Positions 24,599 to 31,654 of a DNA stretch of 33,464 nucleotides are shown here, in pieces (position 1 is the stretch's first letter; each line of letters starts with the position of its first letter). Made by a program: the position numbers and the translations under genes. The DNA comes from an uncultured Flavobacteriales bacterium. GTDB taxonomy: Bacteria; Bacteroidota; Bacteroidia; Flavobacteriales; Crocinitomicaceae. Location of the stretch: positions 1-33,464 of the forward strand of contig CAMLDR010000025.1 in assembly GCA_946478775.1 (NCBI GenBank), given 5' to 3'. Below the pieces are notes generated by a model. The model searched no databases. It was given only the letters and a program-made list of their open reading frames with translations, and was not told the DNA's origin.

Positions 24599-26244
24599 TA
24601 TTTGGAAAGGATTACTTTTTCAGTGAGAACGACGCTGTCATTAGCGATTAAAGTGACAAAATAAGTTCCGTTGGCATAACGGGATAAGTTGAAATCAAGG
24701 ATATGTTCTCCGGGAACAGTTGGTGCATCGGCAATGGTGCCTATTGTTCGGCCCGAAATATCTTTGACTTCAATGTGAACTTTGGTTTCTTTCTTCAACA
24801 CATAAGAGATGTTGATACTTGAATTCGCCGGATTCGGATAACATTTGAGCCACAAATTCTCCTTGAATAGTTCGGTAACACTTAATTCCTTGCAGGCCAC
24901 ATAATCTACACGATTTGCCACGAAATTTTCAAATTGGATATGTTCAATTGCTGCGTCAGGTGCGCCAAACCAGTCTTTTACCACCGAAGTAAACACCTGT
25001 CTGTAATCGTGCTGTAAGGGAATATTTCCGTTTTGCAGGTTTTGCAAATCCGGATTATCTCCATAAACTCCCGGATTCAGGCACGTTCCGTAAACCAGCA
25101 TCGGAGCTGCGTTCCCGTGATCCGTTCCGTAACTTGCATTCGAGGCTGCACGGCGACCGAATTCGGAGAACGTCATCGTCAATACACGGTCGGCTAACCC
25201 CAGGTTCGACAGATCATCGTAAAATGCTTTCACAGCAGACGAAATATGATACATCAAAGCAGCATGTCCGCCCATGGTTGTATTGTTATTGATTACCTGG
25301 TTTGCATGCGTGTCAAAACCACCGATCCTGCAAAGGAAGATCTTCGTTCCAATTCCGCCGCTGATCAAACGCGAGACAATTTTCAATTGCGGTGCCAGCG
25401 GATTGTTTAAAGAGCCGCTCGGTGCGATATAAGGATAAAGGTCCGGATAAACTGTTCCTGAATTGGTTCCTGCATCGTAAACATCTCTCAGGCGTTCAGC
25501 ATAATTATTAGACTGGCGTTCGATCTGCATGATGTATTCAATTTCATCACCTGCGTGCGTAGGAGGGAAGTTCGTAGGTTCTTCGGCACCCACACTGTTT
25601 ATCAGGTTGTAGAATGCATCAGGGTTTTGGATCGAAAGTCCTGCCGGAATTCCCTGATTTCTGTGGAAAGCCAGTGAAACTCCTGTTCCCATTTCAAGTG
25701 CCAGCGGATCAGGAACCGTTGCATTGGGATAACCGGTTGGATAATCCGGGTAATAATGCTCAAAGTAGCGTCCCATCCAGCCGGAGTTGAAATAGTCGTC
25801 GTAGTTTCCGCCCATGTACCAAACGTCCCTGCTTCGGAAATGGGAACCGTTCATGTTCTCATAGGAAACATTCTGAATGATGGCCATGTTACCGTCATCG
25901 TACATCGCTTTTGAACCCACCATATCGGGGTGAAGCCCCACTTGTTTATTGGTTGGTAAATTCGGGTCGAGCGTAATATAATGACGTGTTCCACTTTGCG
26001 GGATCGCAATATTGGGACGCAGGTTGTAGTAATTGCCGTATTGGTTGATCGGGATCACCATATTCAATCCGTCATTTCCACCATGTAACTGAATCAATAC
26101 AAGGATTTTATCATTGAGGCTGGATTTAGCCATGGATTCCAGGATCCCATCGGGCTGAACCGTACTTAATGCAATACCATTGAATTTTAAGAGCATTCCT
26201 GTTCCCAGTAAAGATGAAATGCGTACAAAGTCTCTTCTATCCAT
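24598..26244 (-). CDS. DUF1501 protein with Tat-like N-terminus and T9SS sorting domain
   Basis: The product has 548 residues. It begins MDRRDFVRISSLLGTGMLL, a twin-arginine-type signal (RRxF) with a weak hydrophobic core. The DUF1501 domain (about 45-440) belongs to the alkaline phosphatase/sulfatase-like fold; visible motifs are IQLHGGNDGLNMVIP, RIGGFDTHANQ, TFSEFGRRAASN and TDHGNAAPML. The catalytic activity of DUF1501 proteins is not established. The end is a T9SS type A tail (LKCYPNPANSS, ending VVLTEKVILSK). It is 11 bases after the DUF1800 gene, the usual partner, and overlaps the next gene by one base. Tat export followed by T9SS secretion is the simplest reading and would be unusual, since known T9SS cargo mostly uses Sec. 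Confidence 0.9.
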   Translation of the reverse strand: MDRRDFVRISSLLGTGMLLKFNGIALSTVQPDGILESMAKSSLNDKILVLIQLHGGNDGLNMVIPINQYGNYYNLRPNIAIPQSGTRHYITLDPNLPTNKQVGLHPDMVGSKAMYDDGNMAIIQNVSYENMNGSHFRSRDVWYMGGNYDDYFNSGWMGRYFEHYYPDYPTGYPNATVPDPLALEMGTGVSLAFHRNQGIPAGLSIQNPDAFYNLINSVGAEEPTNFPPTHAGDEIEYIMQIERQSNNYAERLRDVYDAGTNSGTVYPDLYPYIAPSGSLNNPLAPQLKIVSRLISGGIGTKIFLCRIGGFDTHANQVINNNTTMGGHAALMYHISSAVKAFYDDLSNLGLADRVLTMTFSEFGRRAASNASYGTDHGNAAPMLVYGTCLNPGVYGDNPDLQNLQNGNIPLQHDYRQVFTSVVKDWFGAPDAAIEHIQFENFVANRVDYVACKELSVTELFKENLWLKCYPNPANSSINISYVLKKETKVHIEVKDISGRTIGTIADAPTVPGEHILDFNLSRYANGTYFVTLIANDSVVLTEKVILSK

Positions 26245-26255
26245 CGAGCGTAGTT

Positions 26256-27893
26256 TTAAAATAATTGGTATTCGGGTGTCTGCATCATTGCGGTGATCAG
26301 TGATTCCAATTGCAAACGCACGTTGACGTCACTGCTCGTATTTACATAATTGGCCCATTCCGCAGTCCAGTTCGAGGCCGGAAGCTGGTCCAGCAGGACA
26401 TCGTCCCTGAAATAATTGAAACGAACGGCGTCAATGGTAACAGGGAAGAGCCATTCCACTAATTCCTGGACAAGGATCGTTGCATCTCCCGGGTTCGAAC
26501 AGTTGGTCTCCACAAATTCCACCACGTCCAGTTTCAGTAAAATCCCGCTCATTCCTGTAAATCCTGTAATGAGCAATTCGGAGAATTTGTAGCGGTTTGC
26601 CAGGTAATTGGAAGAGATCCAGTAACGGTGATAATCCGGAAACTGATAATAAGGGTCATATCCTGCTACATCATACGGTTCAAAGAAGGGAAGGCCCTGG
26701 AGTTCCAGTTCGCCGATCAGTTGACTGTACATTTCATAATGTGCCGGAAGCTGGGTTGTTTTATCGGGAACTGTCAGATTGAATAAACGCATCGTTCCGA
26801 TAACCAGGTCCATAGGCGATTTGATGATCGCGCCGATATTGTTATCTTCCGTGATCGGTGTATCCATGTCGTAAAAATGCTCACTTTGAAAAAGCACCTG
26901 TAATACGGAAGTCATGTTGTAATTGCTGCTGACCAATGTAGCTGCCAAAGGCTCAATGATATCCGTTTCAACTTCAGCTGTTATATCGTAGTAAACGAAT
27001 TCCCTGTAAAGTCTTCTGCAAATGTGCTTTGCTGTGTGCGGAGAATCGAAAACCATATTCACGATATCATCCAGTTCTGTATAAACAGCCGTTACAGCGG
27101 CATTGGATCCGGTGACACTTCCTGTCTGAATAACCTGGCTGTTGAAAGCGCTTGAGAATTGTTTTGCAGTGACATCGTGTTGAGAAGAAGTGGTGGCAGA
27201 ACCTTTCACTTTTCCGGTGGGAATATTCGTTACCGGATCAATGGTCTGGAAAGTCGGATCAATTCCCCAACCTGTCAATGCTTTGGTCAATGCCTGCACA
27301 TCCTGTTCGGTAAAATTGGTGTAATTCCCCAAACTCACTTCTTCGCCTTTCCCAACGGTATACAATTCCAGGAATTCGCGTGCGAAGTTTTCCTGCGGAA
27401 CACCTTTTATGTTCAGGTTTCCGTCCAGGTTAAGCAGCATGGCATTATCGATCACCAGTGCTTTTGTCAGTGCTTTATAATCTCCAAGAGCATAATAAGA
27501 CAATAAACGAATGTAATCAATGGCAAATTGCGGATGATTTTCGATCCTGCTCATAATCATCGGGAAATGCGTATGGTAGAACCAAATCATTCGTTCGGTG
27601 AGGTTTGCCCCGCCGGAACGCATATTTTCCATCCACCAGCTCCGGGTATAATCGTTCAGGTTCATACTGGTCGGACTTACCGTATTGGGATAAACCCAGT
27701 CAGTACCGCTGGAAGGATCGATTGGAAGTGCCGGAATGGGCTGAACTTGTGTCAGTGCTGTAAAAGCCGCTTGTGCGGTCATTCCCGCGAAACTGGAAAT
27801 ATCCTGCAGTCTTGGTCCTAAGGTAGCACGACGCAATAAATGCGCTGCTCTTTGAGTACCCAAAGCTCCTGCAATCGGATTGAGTGAAGCCAT
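26256..27893 (-). CDS. DUF1800 domain protein
   Basis: The product has 545 residues, is largely helical, and starts with the family phrase AAHLLRRATLGPR (about 16-28). Further family marks are NLTERMIWFYHTHFP, NFAREFLELYTVGKG, NFTEQDVQALTKALTGW, DSPHTAKHICRRLYREFV and SPMDLVIGTMR. DUF1800 and DUF1501 genes are regularly adjacent in Bacteroidota, Planctomycetes and Proteobacteria; the joint function is unknown. No signal peptide is visible, and an in-frame stop 25-27 bases upstream of the ATG (27918-27920) rules out a longer start carrying one. It is the first gene of a four-gene operon running to 22539. Confidence 0.9.
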   Translation of the reverse strand: MASLNPIAGALGTQRAAHLLRRATLGPRLQDISSFAGMTAQAAFTALTQVQPIPALPIDPSSGTDWVYPNTVSPTSMNLNDYTRSWWMENMRSGGANLTERMIWFYHTHFPMIMSRIENHPQFAIDYIRLLSYYALGDYKALTKALVIDNAMLLNLDGNLNIKGVPQENFAREFLELYTVGKGEEVSLGNYTNFTEQDVQALTKALTGWGIDPTFQTIDPVTNIPTGKVKGSATTSSQHDVTAKQFSSAFNSQVIQTGSVTGSNAAVTAVYTELDDIVNMVFDSPHTAKHICRRLYREFVYYDITAEVETDIIEPLAATLVSSNYNMTSVLQVLFQSEHFYDMDTPITEDNNIGAIIKSPMDLVIGTMRLFNLTVPDKTTQLPAHYEMYSQLIGELELQGLPFFEPYDVAGYDPYYQFPDYHRYWISSNYLANRYKFSELLITGFTGMSGILLKLDVVEFVETNCSNPGDATILVQELVEWLFPVTIDAVRFNYFRDDVLLDQLPASNWTAEWANYVNTSSDVNVRLQLESLITAMMQTPEYQLF

Positions 27894-28152
27894 AAGTAAA
27901 TAGTTGTGTTCGTTTATTTACAAAATCAATAGTACCGAGTCAATAACCCTGTTAGATCTTATAGGAGAGAAGAGAGAATCAGTTCTGTTTTGGTGAACCC
28001 AAGTTAGAATTTTTGTTTTACAAATTCAATAAAAAAATACAGCTTGTTGAAAATTATCCGGATGCGATAAATCAAATTTCTGTTTATTCTGCGCCCATTC
28101 AACCAAATGGGAAGAATTGAACGAAATCAGTAGTTTTTGAATAATTTGCTAA

Positions 28153-28184
28153 ATGTAGGCACGCGATTAATCGCGTGTCTACAT
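28153..28184. repeat. Copy 2 of the GCACGCGATTAATCGCGTGC palindrome
   Basis: 32 bases, palindromic except for one pair (G28159/T28178), with ends ATGTAG/CTACAT. The 18 central bases CACGCGATTAATCGCGTG are identical to copy 1. It lies just past the lpdA terminator and has no T-run, so it is not needed as a terminator here. Confidence 0.85.
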
Positions 28185-28193
28185 GATTCCAAC

Positions 28194-28226
28194 AAAAAAG
28201 CCTTCGGAATTTCTTCCGAAGGCTTT
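28194..28226 (-). terminator. Intrinsic terminator of lpdA
   Basis: On the minus strand AAAGCCTTCGGAA (28226-28214) pairs perfectly with TTCCGAAGGCTTT (28209-28197) across a four-base loop, with the T-run continuing to 28194. It is a textbook 13-bp stem, 25 bases after the lpdA stop. Confidence 0.92.
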
Positions 28227-28251
28227 CAATATATAGCGTTTTTAATCTTAA

Positions 28252-29643
28252 TTACAAATGGATCACCTCACCGTATGCAGCTGCAGCAGCTTCCATCACT
28301 GCTTCAGACATTGTTGGATGCGGGTGAACCGTTTTGATTAATTCTTCACCTGTTACTTCCAGTTTGCGGATAGCAACAATCTCAGCGATCATTTCAGTTA
28401 CGTTTGCTCCGATCATGTGAGCTCCAAGCAATTCACCGTATTTCGCGTCGAAGATCAATTTCACAAAACCATCTTTCGCTCCGGCAGCAGATGCCTTACC
28501 GGATGCAGAGAACGGGAATTTACCGATCTTGATCTCCATTCCAGCTTCCTTCGCCGCTTTTTCTGTTAGCCCCACAGATGCAACTTCCGGAGAACAGTAT
28601 GTACATCCCGGGATGTTTCCGTAATCCAACGGTTCCGGATGATGGCCTGCAATTTTCTCTACACAGATAATTCCTTCGGCAGAAGCTACGTGAGCTAAAG
28701 CAGCGGTAGGAATAACGTCTCCGATTGCAAAATAACCAGGGATATTCGTCTGGTAGAAATCATTTACAAGGATTCTTCCTTTGTCTACAACGATTCCTAA
28801 TTCTTCCAATCCGATATTTTCAATATTTGCCTGAATTCCAACAGCAGAAAGAACCACATCACATTCGATCTTTTCTTCCCCTTTAGCTGTTTTAACAGTC
28901 ACGACACATCCTTTTCCGGAAGTATCGACCGCTTCAACAGAGGCATTTGTCATGATGTTAATTCCTGCTTTCTTGAAGGATTTCTCCAATTGTTTGGATA
29001 TGTCTTCATCTTCAATCGGAACCACGTTCGGTAAATATTCCACAATCGTTACTTCTGTTCCGATCGCATTATAGAAATAAGCAAATTCCACACCGATAGC
29101 ACCTGAACCCACAACAACCAGTTTCTTAGGCTGCGTTTTCATGCTCATCGCTTCACGGTACCCGATGATTTTCGATCCGTCCTGCGGTAAGTTCGGCAAT
29201 TGACGGGAGCGCGCTCCTGTTGCAATAATCAATCCTTTATCCGCAGTGTATTCAGTAACCTTACCGTCTTCACCTGTAACAGCCACTTTTTTTCCTGCTT
29301 TTAAAACTCCGGTACCTTTGATGACATCAATTTTGTTTTTCTTCATCAGGAACTGGATTCCCTGGCTCATTCCATTGGCAACACCTCTGGAACGTTGCAC
29401 CATTCCTCCGAAATCTGCTTTTGAATCTTTTACGGTAATTCCGTAATCAGATGCATGTTGAATGTATTCAAACACGTTTGCACTTTTCAATAATGCTTTT
29501 GTTGGAATACATCCCCAGTTTAAACAAATTCCACCCAATGAATCACGCTCTACAATTGCTGTTTTCAAACCCAATTGTGATGCGCGAATAGCGGCAACAT
29601 ATCCGCCGGGACCACTCCCAATAACTATGATATCGTAATTCAT
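28252..29643 (-). CDS. lpdA: Dihydrolipoyl dehydrogenase (E3)
   Basis: This FAD enzyme reoxidises the dihydrolipoyl groups of pyruvate, 2-oxoglutarate and branched-chain dehydrogenase complexes, or of the glycine cleavage system, passing electrons to NAD+. The product has 463 residues. Seen are the N-terminal FAD fingerprint GSGPGG (9-14), the redox-active disulfide in CLNWGCIPTK (Cys40, Cys45), the NAD fingerprint VVVGSGAIGVEFA, the second FAD motif GYFAIGD, and the active-site HPHPTMSEA near the C-terminus. An in-frame TTG at 29655 would add four residues, but the ATG at 29643, preceded by AGAGAA, gives the standard family start MNYDIIVIG. No other complex subunits are nearby. It appears to be a single-gene transcript with a strong terminator. 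Confidence 0.97.
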   Translation of the reverse strand: MNYDIIVIGSGPGGYVAAIRASQLGLKTAIVERDSLGGICLNWGCIPTKALLKSANVFEYIQHASDYGITVKDSKADFGGMVQRSRGVANGMSQGIQFLMKKNKIDVIKGTGVLKAGKKVAVTGEDGKVTEYTADKGLIIATGARSRQLPNLPQDGSKIIGYREAMSMKTQPKKLVVVGSGAIGVEFAYFYNAIGTEVTIVEYLPNVVPIEDEDISKQLEKSFKKAGINIMTNASVEAVDTSGKGCVVTVKTAKGEEKIECDVVLSAVGIQANIENIGLEELGIVVDKGRILVNDFYQTNIPGYFAIGDVIPTAALAHVASAEGIICVEKIAGHHPEPLDYGNIPGCTYCSPEVASVGLTEKAAKEAGMEIKIGKFPFSASGKASAAGAKDGFVKLIFDAKYGELLGAHMIGANVTEMIAEIVAIRKLEVTGEELIKTVHPHPTMSEAVMEAAAAAYGEVIHL

Positions 29644-29734
29644 TTCTCTTTTCAATAAAATGGTAATGGCACGAAATTAATCAATTCTCAGGAATTGTGA
29701 ACGAATATATGATTGAATTGAAAATTTCATAAGT

Positions 29735-29812
29735 CTCCCTACTTGAGGAGGGATTAAGGGAGGTGGTAAACGATTTGAGCAGCCACCCTCCTTGGTCCTC
29801 CCTCCAGGGAGG
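29735..29812. repeat. Imperfect inverted repeat with GGGAGG arms between lpdA and the M61 gene
   Basis: The left arm (29735-29766, starting CTCCCTACTTGAGGAGGG and ending GGAGGTGG) and the right arm (29783-29812, starting CCACCCTCC and ending CCAGGGAGG) are approximate reverse complements around a 16-base centre. Each arm also has a small hairpin of its own, for example CCTCCC-TCCA-GGGAGG at the right end. It resembles the short GGGAGG-type dispersed repeats found between genes in several phyla; its role is unknown. It occupies a third of the 235-bp gap. Confidence 0.55.
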
Positions 29813-29855
29813 AAGTGTATATTTCAAAAAACGCGTTTATTCCTTGGGGAATTTC

Positions 29856-29863
29856 TAATTTTG
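29856..29863 (+). promoter_or_regulatory. -7 promoter box TAATTTTG before the M61 peptidase gene
   Basis: TAATTTTG matches TAnnTTTG and lies 15 bases before the ATG at 29879. No clear -33 TTG was found. Together with the domain start it argues against the longer frame beginning at 29792, whose first codons overlap the inverted repeat. Confidence 0.35.
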
Positions 29864-29878
29864 GCGAAAACTCATCCA

Positions 29879-31588
29879 ATGGCTCAGTATCATTTAGCAA
29901 TCGAACAGGCAAATCAGCAATACATCCAATTCAAAGTGATCTTTGAAAATGTAGCGCCAAATGCAATTATTCATTTACCAAAATGGAGGCCCGGAAGATA
30001 TGAACTGGGTAATTTTGCAAAGAATGTCAGAGGATTTAAAGTGTTTACCTCCGAAGGAAAAGCTGTTGATTTTCGAAAGGCAGATCTCTCTTCCTGGGAA
30101 ATTTTGGTTTCCGAACCTACTTCTATTCGGGTGGAATATAGCTATTATGCATCTGAATTGAACGCAGGATCCACCTATTTAACCAAGGAGATGTTGTATT
30201 CCAACCCGGTGAATTGTTTTATTTACCAGGAAGGAAAAAAGGATGAGCCTTGCGAAGTAATTCTGAACATTCCATCCGATTGGAATATTGCCGGATCGAT
30301 GGAAAGAGAAGGGAATGTGCTGAAAGCTGCGAATTTTGACGAATTAGCCGATTCACCCTTTATTTGTTCGGCTTCCCTGCAGTACAATCAATACGAATCG
30401 AATGGAACGGTCTTCCATTTGTGGTTTCAGGGAGATTGCTCCCCTGAGTGGTCACGTTTGATTACAGACTTCAAAGCATTTACAGATAAACAGATCGAGA
30501 AGTTTATAGAATTCCCGGTTCCCCATTATCATTTCCTGTTTCACATTTTGCCTTACAAGGCATATCACGGCGTAGAGCATCAGAAATCTACGGTCATTTC
30601 CCTTGGACCAACATACGATGTTTTTGGAGCGCTTTACAAGGAACTATTAGGCGTTTCTTCCCATGAATTGTACCACACCTGGAACGTGAAGGCTATTCGT
30701 CCGATTGAGATGTTCCCTTATGATTATCAAACAGAAAATCTTTCCAGGCTTGGTTACCTCTGTGAAGGCGTAACTACTTACATGGGGGATTTAATGCTCT
30801 ACAAATCCGGAGTGTTTGATTTGACGCAATATTTGCACGAGTTCACCGGACAACTGCAAAAGCATTTTGATAACTTCGGTCGTTTCCATTACTCTGTTGC
30901 AGATTCCTCTTACGATACCTGGCTGGATGGTTATGTTCCCGGAGCACCGGGGCGTAAAGTTTCCATTTACACGGAGGGTTGTTTGCTTGCTTTTGTTTGT
31001 GATATAAAAATCCGGGAATATTCAGCAAATAAACACGGACTGGATGAATTGATGAAACGCCTGTATTTCAACTTTGCATTGAATGGGAAGGGTGTGAGCG
31101 AAGAAGATTATTTGGGCTTGTTAAAGGAATTGGCAGGTCCGGAAATAGAAGAGTTGATCCAAGATTATTTTTATGGAACAAGGCCTTTTGAAGCTATTTT
31201 AACGGAAGCATTGGAATCCATCGGATTGGAACTGACTCATAAGCCTAATCAGCGATATTCTGCCGGCAGAGTAGGGTTTAAAGCTTTACAGCTGGGAGCA
31301 CATTTTCAGGTTGCAGCGATCTATCCGGGTTCTCCGGCTGATTTGGCAGGTTTGATGATCAACGATGAAATTATTGGGGTAAATGACTTTAAGCTGAATG
31401 GCGATATCGACCAATGGTTGAATTACCTGGATGATCAGAATAAACAGTTAACCGTTATCCGACAGGGGAAAATCCTGGAACTGCCATTGCCGGAAGTGCA
31501 AAGAAGTTTCTATTTGGAATATGGTGTTCGCATTATCGAAAATCCGAACAACGCACAGAAAAAAGCATTTGAATATTGGTCAAAATAA
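29879..31588 (+). CDS. M61 family metallopeptidase (glycyl aminopeptidase type) with PDZ domain
   Basis: This zinc peptidase has 569 residues. An N-terminal beta domain (about 1-170) is followed by the thermolysin-like catalytic domain with HELYH (His262, Glu263, His266) and the third ligand Glu296 in LCEGVTTYMGD, all intact. A PDZ domain near the C-terminus (about 470-550) includes YPGSPADLAGLMINDEIIGV. Members of M61 cleave N-terminal glycine or alanine from peptides. No signal peptide is visible with the start at 29879 (MAQYHLAI), so a cytoplasmic place is expected. An upstream in-frame extension of 29 residues would run into the inverted repeat and is not signal-like. Copy 3 of the palindrome repeat follows the stop. 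Confidence 0.93.
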   Translation: MAQYHLAIEQANQQYIQFKVIFENVAPNAIIHLPKWRPGRYELGNFAKNVRGFKVFTSEGKAVDFRKADLSSWEILVSEPTSIRVEYSYYASELNAGSTYLTKEMLYSNPVNCFIYQEGKKDEPCEVILNIPSDWNIAGSMEREGNVLKAANFDELADSPFICSASLQYNQYESNGTVFHLWFQGDCSPEWSRLITDFKAFTDKQIEKFIEFPVPHYHFLFHILPYKAYHGVEHQKSTVISLGPTYDVFGALYKELLGVSSHELYHTWNVKAIRPIEMFPYDYQTENLSRLGYLCEGVTTYMGDLMLYKSGVFDLTQYLHEFTGQLQKHFDNFGRFHYSVADSSYDTWLDGYVPGAPGRKVSIYTEGCLLAFVCDIKIREYSANKHGLDELMKRLYFNFALNGKGVSEEDYLGLLKELAGPEIEELIQDYFYGTRPFEAILTEALESIGLELTHKPNQRYSAGRVGFKALQLGAHFQVAAIYPGSPADLAGLMINDEIIGVNDFKLNGDIDQWLNYLDDQNKQLTVIRQGKILELPLPEVQRSFYLEYGVRIIENPNNAQKKAFEYWSK

Positions 31589-31601
31589 AAATAATTGAAA
31601 C

Positions 31602-31635
31602 AATGTGGGCACGCGATTAATCACGTGCCCACATT
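31602..31635. repeat. Copy 3 of the GCACGCGATTAATCGCGTGC palindrome, between convergent genes
   Basis: 34 bases, palindromic except for the pair C31614/A31623, which would be a G-U pair in minus-strand RNA. Ends are AATGTG/CACATT. It fills half of the 66-bp gap between the M61 gene and the surface-protein gene, in the same convergent position as copy 1, and probably serves as their shared terminator although its T-run (TTTT from 31634) is short. Confidence 0.85.
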
Positions 31636-31654
31636 TTACCAACCGTATGGCGGA

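Larger units (their letters stand above)
27894..28251. other. 358-bp gene-free stretch between the DUF1800 operon and lpdA
   Basis: It holds the lpdA terminator (28194-28226) and repeat copy 2 (28153-28184). The remaining 259 bases towards the DUF1800 gene must contain its promoter, but no clean TTG/TAnnTTTG pair was found, nor any convincing ORF or RNA gene. Confidence 0.6.

Noticed and set aside
27159..27506. 115-residue plus-strand frame opposite the DUF1800 gene
   Set aside because: Antisense shadow of conserved DUF1800 motifs; no independent start or promoter.
28273..28290. CAGCTGCAGCAGC run near the lpdA end, considered as a repeat
   Set aside because: It simply encodes the alanine-rich E3 C-terminus (EAAAAAYGE).
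29518..29530. Trp within the lpdA redox motif (CLNWGC), considered as a loss-of-function change
   Set aside because: Both cysteines are present with normal spacing and the Val-to-Trp variant is common among dihydrolipoyl dehydrogenases.
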